Origin: Ascoidea rubescens DSM 1968
Lineage: Eukaryota; Ascomycota; Saccharomycetes; Ascoideales; Ascoideaceae
NCBI RefSeq assembly: GCF_001661345.1
Contig: NW_017962916.1
Span: 133,369-197,368 of the forward strand
DNA: 64,000 nucleotides
Direction of reading: 5' to 3'
A model generated the notes under the pieces. The model searched no databases. It was given only the letters and a program-made list of their open reading frames with translations, and was not told where the DNA came from. A program made the translations under genes and the position numbers. Below, in pieces: positions 22,601-30,320 of the stretch (its first letter is position 1; each line of letters begins with the position of its first letter).

Positions 22601-22730
22601 TATGAATTAATTTTTTTGTGTTTTGGATGTTACTGTTGTTGTTGTTATTTTGATTGTTTTGATTATTATTTTGGTTATTTTGGTTATTTTGGTTATTTTG
22701 GTTATTGTTATTATTTCGGTTATTAGACAT
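19644..22730 (-). CDS. ATG1: Autophagy-initiating Ser/Thr protein kinase Atg1
   Basis: Encodes 1028 residues. The N terminus is an Asn/Gln repeat of about 40 residues, then the kinase domain at about 50-370: IGKGSFANVYKA (glycine loop), VAIKAVL (Lys), HPHIVSLLDCKQS, LVHRDIKPQNLLL (catalytic loop), IADFGFARF, LCGSPLYMAPEIL. Asn-rich inserts lie inside the kinase domain, near HQIFNKYPSPS. The middle is disordered, with Gln/Asn and (KI/QN)-type repeats. The C-terminal EAT/MIT-type region, about 780-1020 (LAEEGYVLYYKCLSLLAKAM, LVQGCRNEFNDCLDKARFL), binds Atg13 in this family. Atg1 starts autophagosome formation on starvation. Catalytic residues are intact. Start: the first ATG, 22730, followed by SNNRNNNN. 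Confidence 0.95.
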   Translation of the reverse strand: MSNNRNNNNNQNNQNNQNNQNNNQNNQNNNNNSNIQNTKKLIHNDLIPDYQIDAEIGKGSFANVYKAININSNKPVAIKAVLRSKLKNKKLLENLEIEIQILKEMKHPHIVSLLDCKQSLNYFHLIMEYCSLGDLSFFIKKKNQLISSNPIIHQIFNKYPSPSLISSNNNDNNNVPSSLNNSLYANGLNHLMILHFLKQLSSSLKFLRSKNLVHRDIKPQNLLLCYPLHDKASFQNLNYVGIWDLPILKIADFGFARFLPNTSMAETLCGSPLYMAPEILNYEKYNAKADLWSVGAVLYEMTVGKPPFRANNHIELLRKIQKQNDKIIFPHDFHINTNLKILISSLLRLNPTERISFHEFFNDELVNYDLSPYNTTQSSSLNNSNISSNNSTIDENLFISEFITSPQIKAQNQNKNQNQIQNQIQNQTQNQTQTQTQTQNQNQIRTQNQINFINNSPPVQFNTMKNISKKKSLEKNISQPKPHSKSHSKNNSQNHDLIQNAIQNNNNKSPNEINTNNKKQKKPQSQNQEQYLYPQPTLQQQKSSHKKKQKQKSSSIQKQTSTSPPQILEIPSNRQNVPTASDIIEKDYVVVEKRSVEVNALADELADIGTGAVAINNTNNTNNLNILNNNINLNNILNLTNNSNTNNNNNNNNKNTNNSNGTHNRQQSHRGSFSNQRKSSFENRRISLSFSPTNPLSKALGIATTRLFPTFKTINPTSNNNSPPQNNDYNNHRFSPSSSPNYGNMNTISNTDYAISYDEEAEIIIQLEPLAAKSHAIKTYADTKYSQIVPAPPSSAIDDSDSDEDDQENNVLPPISIKSLAEEGYVLYYKCLSLLAKAMRITGEWWNNNRNNGTQRPASVRLNNLVQGCRNEFNDCLDKARFLSIKINDVVKKLNLTQQKLDVFAEKLIFDRALEISRTAAVNEMVGENLVSCEIDYTTALWMLEALIDDDNSTQNYNNSVFTSTLGSNSPTQTPFNFDKDEFSGSGNKLEVGDRQLVEKFIVTIGNRVTILRSRIDNQSKANNYYSI

Positions 22731-23510
22731 ATTATTAAATAAATGGATTAAAATAATAATTAGTTGAGAGTCAAGAGAAAAAAAAGGAAAATCCCTTGAT
22801 TAAATAATAAATGAGTTAATTAAACCTTGGAGTGAAACCAGATAGAGTTTAGATGGAAAATAAATAGAATTTAAAGAGAACCAGCTAAAATGAGATTCTC
22901 TTCTTCAAAAAGGGAGGATTTTAGTAGATATTATAAATCAAGCAGGAGAGCAGGAGAGTAGGGGAGTAGGTGCGTAGGAGAGCTGAGGAAAGAGAAGGAA
23001 TAGAGTTCTTCGAGGAGAGAAAGGGAAGAAATGAGAAAGAAATGAAGATTAAATGGTGATATAATGAGAGAAATGGAGTACTATGAGAAGGTGTTGGAGA
23101 GGTATATTGAGGCTATAGGGAAGCTGTTGGAGGGATATCTGGGGATGCTCGAGAGATGGTGTTGAGGGTTGAGGCGACGAGAAAAGACGTGAAATCAGCA
23201 AGGTTTGAGGAAGCTGCGATGAGTTGGGCTCGGAACAGGTGACGGTGTGGCGCTGGTCGGACGGCGGCGGCGGTGGACGTGTTTCGTGCAGCAGCGGCAG
23301 CAGTGTCTTCAGGACTGGTGGCTTCAGGCTGGTGTGTCCAGGCTGGTGCTCTAATCGCTCCCTTTATCTCTTCTTATCTCTCGTCCTCTCCCGTCCACGC
23401 ACGTCGCTCGCACGCACAGCGCGGTCACATGCACACAGCATGCGTCCCTGTTGGCTCAAAGTTGCGTTTGGGCACGTGCAATGATGGGCCGCTATCTCAG
23501 AGCGGTTGCG
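22731..23510. promoter_or_regulatory. ATG1 upstream region with purine-rich tract and GC island
   Basis: 780 bases between the ATG1 start and the stop of the cyclodeaminase-like gene. About 22940-23210 is a purine-rich run (GGAGAGCAGGAGAG type). From about 23200 the sequence becomes GC-rich: row 23401-23460 has 37 G/C of 60. The island includes GCACGTGCAATG at 23472-23483, holding a CACGTG E-box. The GC-rich stretch runs on into the 3' half of the neighbouring gene. Confidence 0.5.
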
Positions 23511-24638
23511 TTAGAAGTCGCGCACCTCAAGCCCGACGCTGTGTTGTTCGGCCTTCGCGTCCAAATGTGCTCCGCAACACACGTCCATAATACTCAACCC
23601 AACCAACTTGGCCACGATCACGTGTGGATTGCCAAAGCGCTCCATCAACACGCGTCCGCTCACGTGCTCGAGTGTGCCGGCGTACAACTCTGCGATGGAT
23701 AGCAATGCGTGCGCTGGAACACCGTTCTGGATCAACTCGCCTGCCTCTGCCAAACAGTGTGCCTTGCTGTCCACGACAACTTTGTTGCGCACGCCTTCCA
23801 TGGTGTACTCCCCCATGATTTCGCTGTCAACCTCAGTCATGTGCGGCTTGTACGATCCAATCACGCCGACAAACCTCGAGACTCTCCCGGTGCTGTCCCG
23901 GAAGTGCTCTCCGAGGATAATGGGCTCCGTCGACGGCGTGCAGCCGAAAACAACCAAGCTTCTCTGGACGCTCTTCTTGATTTTGCCACCTTCTTCCATT
24001 GCGATTCCTTCCACTTGAATCTCTCCTCCATCGCGCTTTTCAAGCAACTTGCCTTCCTTTTTGATTTTCTCAATGAACCTCTTCACATTATCGTAGTTTC
24101 GGCTCACAACATTGATCTTCTGGAAATAATCTGTCTTATAATAGATCATCAATGAAATCTTCAAATGCCAGTAGCTTTGCAACCCAACCCCAAACACTGT
24201 AATCTCATCACATTCACCATCTGCCTCTGCTTTCAACTCTCTCACCAATTCAACTGGTAGCACCTTGACCAACGATAAGCTCGTGCACAATGCTGTTCGA
24301 AACGCTGTTAACGTCCTAGCATTCAAAATGCTCTTCGGTTTCCCATTATTCCCATCCAATATCATTGTAACACCATTAAATCCTTCTTTCGATCCAGTTA
24401 GCACCTTAACTCCTATTTTCTTATTTTCCCTTGTTCCTCGATCCTTCAATTTAGATGGCATGATCAAATACGTGCTTTCCTTATCTTCGCTCTCAATCAC
24501 TATCCTCTTGGGTATCAACGTTTCGTCCTTCTCGTAATCAATTAACGATTCGATCAACACATCTTGGAACTCCTTCAATTCTTCTTCTCCAATACTCTTT
24601 AAATATTCCTCGATATTTTTATCCGATAATATTCTCAT
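23511..24638 (-). CDS. Ornithine cyclodeaminase / mu-crystallin family protein
   Basis: Encodes 375 residues from the ATG at 24638; the frame is open slightly further upstream but without an ATG. Family signatures seen: MRILSDKNIEEYL at the start, a substrate-side block PKRIVIESEDKESTYLIMPS, KIGVKVLTGSKEGFNGVTM, ARTLTAFRTALCTSLS, the Rossmann segment TVFGVGLQSYWHLKISLMIY, and VFGCTPSTEPIILGEHF. The typical bacterial GAGxQ reads here GVGLQ. The family covers NAD(P)-dependent cyclodeaminases and ketimine reductases; the fungal members' substrate is not known to me. Codons are AT-rich in the 5' half and GC-rich in the 3' half, the 3' half merging with the ATG1 promoter island. Leucines in the GC-rich part use TTG, never CTG. 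Confidence 0.8.
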   Translation of the reverse strand: MRILSDKNIEEYLKSIGEEELKEFQDVLIESLIDYEKDETLIPKRIVIESEDKESTYLIMPSKLKDRGTRENKKIGVKVLTGSKEGFNGVTMILDGNNGKPKSILNARTLTAFRTALCTSLSLVKVLPVELVRELKAEADGECDEITVFGVGLQSYWHLKISLMIYYKTDYFQKINVVSRNYDNVKRFIEKIKKEGKLLEKRDGGEIQVEGIAMEEGGKIKKSVQRSLVVFGCTPSTEPIILGEHFRDSTGRVSRFVGVIGSYKPHMTEVDSEIMGEYTMEGVRNKVVVDSKAHCLAEAGELIQNGVPAHALLSIAELYAGTLEHVSGRVLMERFGNPHVIVAKLVGLSIMDVCCGAHLDAKAEQHSVGLEVRDF

Positions 24639-24866
24639 TTTCCTTCCCTCAAAAAATACCAATTCAATACTATTTACAATTTACAATCTATATTCTCGCC
24701 TTTTTTCGATCTATTTATATAGTTTATCCTTCTTCCCATTGGCGGGTCTCCACTCCCGTATCTTTTCCATCTTTTCATCTCTTCGCATAGAACTAACGTT
24801 TTTATCATTAATGCTGCTTTATCTATTTTATTTACACTAATTCAATCATCTATATATCACACCAAC

Positions 24867-26200
24867 TCAATCTTCCTTCTTTTCCTCCTTTTCCTTCCTC
24901 GTCGTCGTTGTCTTCTTCTTCTTGCTCAATTGACTCAATATATCTTCCCCATTCTCTCTTATACCTCTCTTCTTCGTATTACCTCCCTCTTCTTTCTTTC
25001 GCTTTTTCTCTTCTTTCTCTTGCCTGACCAAATACTTCTTCATCTGCTCTTCTCGTTCCTTCTTGCCCTTCAAACTCAATTCCTCTTTCTTCTTCACGTA
25101 CTCTTCATCCTCTTTTTTTTTCCCAATTAACCAATTCAACAACTCAATCTCTTCTCCATACCTTAAATCATCCTCTCCCTTTTCTATAGGCGTCTCTAAA
25201 ATTATCGGAATACCCTCAAATTTCTCCAGATTGCAAATCACTCGAAATATCTCCAATCCCAAATACCCATGCCCCAATTTCTGATGTAAATCTCGATTCG
25301 AGTTAAATGGCGCCTTCGAGTCATTAAGATGAACACTACTCAAATAGTTCATCCCAATAACCTCTTCAAACTTCTTTAAAAACTCTCCAAATTTGCTCTC
25401 GTCTTCAATATCATACCCTGCTGAATACGTATGGCACGTATCAATACACACCCCAATTCTCTCCTTGTCTTCAACCATCTCAATCACTTTCCCAATATCT
25501 TCCAACTTGCTTCCAATTAAATTCCCATGTCCCGCCATATTCTCAATCACAATCTTAACAAACTTGGTCTCTTTAATTCCTCTATTAATATTCTTTCCCA
25601 ACCTCTTTAAAGCTTCTCCATGGTCCGAATCTAATGACGACCCAGGATGAAAATTGTACAACCCAATCCCCAACTGTTCGCATCGCTTCAAATCGTCAAC
25701 AAATGACTTGTAGGATTTCTCCTCCTTCTCGCTCTCGGGATTAGCTAAATTGATAAAATACTGACCATGTGGAAGTATATCCGTTCTGGGATTGTATCCA
25801 TGTTTTTCACACAATATTCCAAATTTATCAATTTCCTCTTGTGTATAATCCTTCGATACCCATCTCCTGGGCGATTTTAAAAAAACTGCAAACGACTTGG
25901 CTCCAATCTTTCTAGCATTGATAACTGAATTGTAAATTCCTCCACTCGCACTAACATGTGCTCCAAATTTATACTTGTTTTCAAGTTTTAGATAATCAAA
26001 CTTCGTTATGTTTAATGGATTAATTTTTCTGCCTCTATTGATTGTTTTTTTGTTTATTTTCAATTGAAAAAAATGGTTAATTCAATGTCTAAAACTTCAC
26101 AACCCTAATTCAATTGAATACTAATTGAATATTAATTGAATACTAATTAAATAATAATTAAACAATAATTAAATAATAACTAAATCTAAACATACGCCAT
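24867..26200 (-). CDS. APN1: AP endonuclease Apn1 (endonuclease IV), two exons
   Basis: Joins 26200-26196 and 26034-24867, 390 residues. The main exon has no ATG before the conserved domain; its in-frame TTG follows an upstream stop. A 5-base exon, ATGGC, spliced to AGGCAG gives MAGRKINPLN and restores the start. The domain is classic endonuclease IV: KYKFGAHVSASGGIYNSV, FAVFLKSPRRW, LPHGQYFINLANPE, CEQLGIGLYNFHPGSS, IENMAGHGNLIGSKLED, IGVCIDTCHTYSAGYD, LNDSKAPFNSNRDLHQKLG and ILETP. The zinc-binding His, Glu and Asp residues of the family are in these blocks. The C terminus is a Lys/Glu-rich nuclear tail (LSQLSKKKKTTTTRKEKE). Role: incision at abasic sites and 3'-end cleaning in base excision repair. 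Divergent from MBF1. Confidence 0.9.
26035..26195 (-). other. Predicted intron of APN1, after a 5-base exon
   Basis: On the minus strand: donor GTATGT at 26195-26190, acceptor AATAG ending at 26035, 161 bases. The best branch site is AATTAAC, a weak match to TACTAAC. Phase 2: GC from exon 1 joins A from exon 2 to give Ala. The total coding length is divisible by 3. Support: without it the gene has no ATG. Confidence 0.7.
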
Positions 26201-26627
26201 TTCGTCAACTTATTATCTACCGAAATTAGTCTTCAAATACTGTAGCTAATTTTGTAAAACAAACTTGCAAATAAATAAATAAATAAAAAAACCAATTACA
26301 AAGCGAAAACCCACACTAATGGCGTCGCGTGAATGACGCGGTTTCTAAACTTCCTAAACCAAGAATCACGCACTTTCACACCGGGTAATGCTCATCCCAC
26401 CTCATTTCCCCATAGAAGGTTCTAGTTTCACAGGTTTAGATGATGATTATTCATCATACAAAACGAACAGTCTTGTTTCTTCAACTGCTTTATCAGTAAT
26501 ATCTCTACAACATTCATATCACTATAAATATCAATACTAATATTATTGTTTATTATTATATAAATATATCTAATTAAAACTTTATTTTGATCCATTTCAC
26601 TCTATTTCCTTCCATTTAATACTAAAA
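26201..26627. promoter_or_regulatory. Divergent promoter APN1 / MBF1
   Basis: 427 bases. Contains a small GC-rich patch at about 26318-26400 (GGCGTCGCGTGAATGACGCG, with palindromic CGTCGCG/TGACGCG parts), AGAAGGTTCTAG at 26413-26424, and TATATAAATATA-like sequence near 26560 for MBF1. No gene seen. Confidence 0.5.
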
Positions 26628-27113
26628 ATGTCTGCTTGGGGTTCTAACTCAAATGTCGATTGGGATAAAGAAACTGTCATTGGTCGTAATGTTCGTCGTG
26701 GTAACTCAGGCCCAAGACAAAATGTAGCCAAATCTCAAAGTCAGGTCAATCAAGCAAGAAGAACTGGTGGTGTCGTATCAGTCGATAAAAAATACTTTGG
26801 TGGTGCCAACAAAAAGGGCGATGCTGAAGGTCAAAGATTAACTAAAGTAGATAGAAGTGATGAAATCGTTAAACCAAAGACAATTGATCTTGCCGTCGGT
26901 AAAACTATCTCAAAAATCAGATTGGAGAAAAAACTAACTCAAAAGGATTTGGCAACTAAGATAAATGAAAAACCAACCGTTATCAACGATTATGAGGCAG
27001 GTAGAGCTATTCCTGTTCAATCTGTTCTTGCTAAGTTGGAAAGAGTTTTAGGCGTTAAATTAAGAGGCAAAGATATTGGCCAACCGCTATTCCAAAAGAA
27101 AGAAAAAAAATAA
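26628..27113 (+). CDS. MBF1: Multiprotein bridging factor 1
   Basis: Encodes 161 residues, close to the usual 150. The N-terminal MBF1 domain shows [18 protein letters not shown] and [20 protein letters not shown]. The C-terminal helix-turn-helix (about residues 88-145) shows [40 protein letters not shown] and [15 protein letters not shown]. Mbf1 bridges TATA-binding protein and bZIP activators such as Gcn4 and suppresses frameshifting on collided ribosomes. An intact gene; the ATG at 26628 follows an A-rich leader (ACTAAAA). No CTG codons. Confidence 0.97.
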   Translation: MSAWGSNSNVDWDKETVIGRNVRRGNSGPRQNVAKSQSQVNQARRTGGVVSVDKKYFGGANKKGDAEGQRLTKVDRSDEIVKPKTIDLAVGKTISKIRLEKKLTQKDLATKINEKPTVINDYEAGRAIPVQSVLAKLERVLGVKLRGKDIGQPLFQKKEKK

Positions 27114-27805
27114 TTCAATTGAGTTAATCAAGCAAACCAACAGTATTCAATTTTTAATTTTGTCACCTTATAATTATCTTACAATTGTTTTATAATTACT
27201 CTATATAGCATTAATATCATTGATATCTCGTTAAACTGTACCTCCCAGGTTTTGTGGTTGGGGTTTTTTGGCTCTCCCATATTGCTTTGTATGCAATTAC
27301 ATTGGCTAACATACAAACCAAGTCCTTTCCCATGTTTTCAATTGGGTTTCAGTTGCGCTTTAATAGTTTTCAATAGTTCAATAGTTCAAAATGTTCAAGA
27401 GGTTCAAAAGGCTCAAGAGGTTTAAAAGGTTTAAAAGGTTTCCAATAAATCAACTTTCCCCCATTCTGTTTCTTGACTCTTTAGACTTTTCAGTGTCGAG
27501 AAATACCCTACTCCATCTGCTTCAAATTGCCCTTAGCTCCTGCTTCCACGGGGAAATTGTCAACGGGTTTACTCTGAAAAAATCACTCTATTGGTTATCT
27601 TTTCTAAAATTCTCCCGTTATTACAAACATAATCTCGAAAACGTTTCTTTCACCTCATCCCAATAAAATTCTTATATAAATAGTCCTTTCAATTTCCCTT
27701 TTTTTCTGTTTCTGATTCTATTTCCTCAACATTTCTACCCAACTTTTTCCTAGTTTTAACTGTCGTGTACCAATTTCCAAGCCCACATAACTACTCTATA
27801 CCAAA
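27114..27805. promoter_or_regulatory. Intergenic region MBF1 to CPR1
   Basis: 692 bases, holding the MBF1 3' end and the CPR1 promoter. At about 27368-27444 a degenerate tandem repeat of GTTCAAAAG/GTTTAAAAG units runs for about 75 bases. A 91-codon frame starts in it (27391-27666) but its first 17 residues are repeat-derived (FKR) and I reject it. The last 150 bases are pyrimidine-rich leader. Confidence 0.5.
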
Positions 27806-28447
27806 ATGTCTAAAGTTTTCTTTGATGTCTCTGCCAATGGTAAGTGAATTCTGTTTTCCTGCTCTTTCTATATTCTTTTGATACCTAGTTATCCTTAAAT
27901 TCCTTTTTTTTTTCTTTCTTTCAATTTTTTCTCAAATTCTAACTAACAATATGGCTGGTTTTCGGCTATTTTTGATTTTTTAACAGGTTCCTCTTTAGGA
28001 AGAATTGTCTTCAGATTATACAACGATATTGTTCCAAAAACCTCTGAAAACTTCAGAGCTTTATGTACTGGTGAAAAAGGTTACGGTTACAAATCCTCCA
28101 AATTTCACCGTGTTATTCCTCAATTTATGTTACAAGGTGGCGATTTTACCAGAGGTAATGGTACTGGTGGTAAATCAATTTATGGTGAGAAATTCCCTGA
28201 CGAAAACTTCAGGGTTGCTCACACCAAACCAGGTTTATTATCTATGGCCAACTCTGGTCCAAACACCAATGGCTCTCAATTCTTCATCACCACTGTTCCA
28301 TGTTCTTGGTTAGATGGCAAACATGTTGTTTTCGGTGAAGTTGTTGAAGGCTACTCTGTTGTCAAGAAAATTGAAAGTTTAGGTAGTTCATCTGGTGCAA
28401 CCAGAGGCGTCATTTCAATCGATGACTGTGGTGAATTAGCTAATTAA
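27806..28447 (+). CDS. CPR1: Cyclophilin A, peptidyl-prolyl cis-trans isomerase
   Basis: Joins 27806-27839 and 27987-28447, 164 residues (S. cerevisiae Cpr1 has 162). Exon 1 gives [12 protein letters not shown]; exon 2 continues [13 protein letters not shown]. Active-site and cyclosporin-binding residues are in [20 protein letters not shown] (Arg, Phe, Met, Gln), [15 protein letters not shown] and [10 protein letters not shown] (Trp, His), so the enzyme should be active and drug-sensitive. Cytosolic and nuclear; folds proline-containing substrates. Codons are of the biased kind seen in strongly expressed yeast genes (GGT, AAC, TTA, AGA). Confidence 0.96.
27840..27986 (+). other. CPR1 intron
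   Basis: 147 bases, donor GTAAGT at 27840, likely branch AACTAAC at 27941-27947, acceptor TTAACAG ending at 27986. Phase 1, splitting a Gly codon (G|GT). Removing it joins the two cyclophilin parts without a gap. Confidence 0.93.
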
Positions 28448-28777
28448 ATATTCAATTACATTTAGAGTTAATTGATATGATATATCGTAACGCAATATGA
28501 TATAATATGATGTTTCTTGTATTTAATTTCTCTATTTAGTAATAACGTTTTAACATAGCTTAGTATTCGCTGTTAAAATTTTTACAAATTTCAAATATCG
28601 GAGTTTTTTTCTTGATAATTATTACCCCATTATTATTCCACCATCACTTTACTAGTCTAATTGATACTGTAGTCAAAAAACCTTAAATCAGAATCTCAAT
28701 TAAACTACATTTAATTAATTTGTTTATTTACAAAGTAATGATTATATAAAAAAACAGGAAATTTTCGTTTTCCAAAA
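28448..28777. other. Convergent intergenic region CPR1 / mS45-like gene
   Basis: 330 AT-rich bases holding two 3' ends (ATATGATATAATATGATG near 28490). No gene seen. Confidence 0.6.
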
Positions 28778-29854
28778 CTAAATATAAACCATTCTACCAG
28801 TTGTGTCAAAACCAATTTTACGATCGGTTTTATTATCTCTATTTGATGCACCATATCTATGACCAACTTTACCAACTTTAGATTTAACAAATCTAAACAC
28901 CGATTTCTCGCCCTCCAAAACTGGTGCATAGTAAACTTCTTTGCCTTCTTTTTGCTCTTCATGATGAAATTCCTTATGTTCGGTCTCAGCAATATCTTGC
29001 AATGTTTCTTTACCAGATTTAATACCAAACACTTTAGCTGCGTCAACTGGACCGAATGGTTCAGATTCATTAATTGTTAAAAATCTAGATTGAAGAGTCT
29101 TAGCAGGTGCAGGAATTTCGGTTAGATTCTCTGGTTTTCTATGACGTTCAAACAATGGAAAGATTTTTTTCATTGTTGATGACATTTTTTTCAACTCTTC
29201 TATACTACTTTTCTTCTTTTGCAATTTTTCCTTTTTAACAGATTTTACACCATCTTTAACGTCATTAAAAAATTGATCATTTTTTGCTTTTATAGATAAT
29301 TTAATTTTCTCCAATTTAACAACAGCTTCGATTCTTGGAATCTTGATATTATACTTGAATGCTAGTTCATAAACTGGGATTTTATTAATTTCCACATCCT
29401 CGTAAATGTTTCTTTTGGTTTTATCTGTCAACATTAAGTTTGTAGATAGTTGTGGATTCATGAAAAATGGTTGAAATTTCCTTCTATCAGATAAAAACCT
29501 TTTATTAATAGGGGGATATTCAACATTACTGTTTTCAGGTAAAACTACTGCAGAGTCTCCAGGTAATTCACGAGTGATAAACTTGGTTTCATTATTTGTT
29601 TGTGGATCAGAAAAAATATTGAAACGATATTCCCCTTTATAGTTTTGTGGCCCTAAGAACTGGTTCATCATAAATCTGAAATTAGATTTATGATTCTTTT
29701 TTGGCATTCGACCATTGTAACGAAAACCAAGATGCTTAGGTGGATATGCTAATTTTCTTCTGGAGACATGACGCACTTGCTGGAAGCTTATAGCAAGAGG
29801 CGATATCGAAGAGGGGTAAGTAACAGATGATTTTATTTGTTGCAAGAAAATCAT
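28778..29854 (-). CDS. Probable mitochondrial small-subunit ribosomal protein (MRPS35 / mS45, Bot1 family)
   Basis: Encodes 358 residues from the ATG at 29854. The frame is open another 32 codons upstream but begins there with GTG, not ATG. The start MIFLQQIKSSVTYPSS, rich in Ser and basic residues and lacking acids up to VRHVSRRKL, is a good mitochondrial presequence. The middle block RNIYEDVEINKIPVYELAFK followed by YNIKIPRIEAVVKLEKIKLS resembles the Bot1/MRPS35 segment in which a helical region ends in a RxxAVxxLK pattern. The basic C terminus (GHRYGASNRDNKTDRKIGF) suits an RNA-contacting protein. I am sure it is mitochondrial-ribosome-like and less sure of the exact subunit. Convergent with CPR1. 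Confidence 0.68.
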   Translation of the reverse strand: MIFLQQIKSSVTYPSSISPLAISFQQVRHVSRRKLAYPPKHLGFRYNGRMPKKNHKSNFRFMMNQFLGPQNYKGEYRFNIFSDPQTNNETKFITRELPGDSAVVLPENSNVEYPPINKRFLSDRRKFQPFFMNPQLSTNLMLTDKTKRNIYEDVEINKIPVYELAFKYNIKIPRIEAVVKLEKIKLSIKAKNDQFFNDVKDGVKSVKKEKLQKKKSSIEELKKMSSTMKKIFPLFERHRKPENLTEIPAPAKTLQSRFLTINESEPFGPVDAAKVFGIKSGKETLQDIAETEHKEFHHEEQKEGKEVYYAPVLEGEKSVFRFVKSKVGKVGHRYGASNRDNKTDRKIGFDTTGRMVYI

Positions 29855-30320
29855 CTCGATAAAGATCAATGCTGAATCTCGATAAATATGGAGTCTCTCC
29901 AATTGACTGAAAAATAATAAAACCAAAGTTGATGGCGAGAAATTAATCACAGGACTGTTGCGGATTCAAACGGATATTCGTGGATGACTCAGCAATTACA
30001 AATACAGCTTAATGGTGATCCGGATCACGCACCAGAAATCTATCAAGAAATCCCCAACCAGTGCAATGGATCTATCAGGTGCTGAACTGTTTTCACGGGA
30101 CGTTTTAAGCGAATGTTTGAACTAGATATTTACTTTTGAGTTGATGTGTTCTTGATTCTGGTATTTTATTAAAATTTTTCCTCTTTCTATTTCATTCAAG
30201 TTGATTTCTTTTGATTCAATTCTATTCTATTCTATTCTGTTGTATTCAATTCTATTCTATTCAACCCAATTTCAGTTTTAATTTCTATTTCAATTTTAGT
30301 TTGATTAAATTTACTTCAAC
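29855..30320. promoter_or_regulatory. Divergent promoter mS45-like gene / SFH5
   Basis: 466 bases. A moderately GC-rich patch lies at 30010-30110 (TCCGGATCACGCACC). The SFH5 leader holds a (ATTCT)n repeat, TTCTATTCTATTCTATTCTG, at about 30220-30262. No gene seen. Confidence 0.5.

Noticed and set aside
27391-27666. 91-codon frame upstream of CPR1
   Set aside because: Its first 17 residues come from a GTTCAAAAG-type tandem repeat and the rest is unlike any known family.
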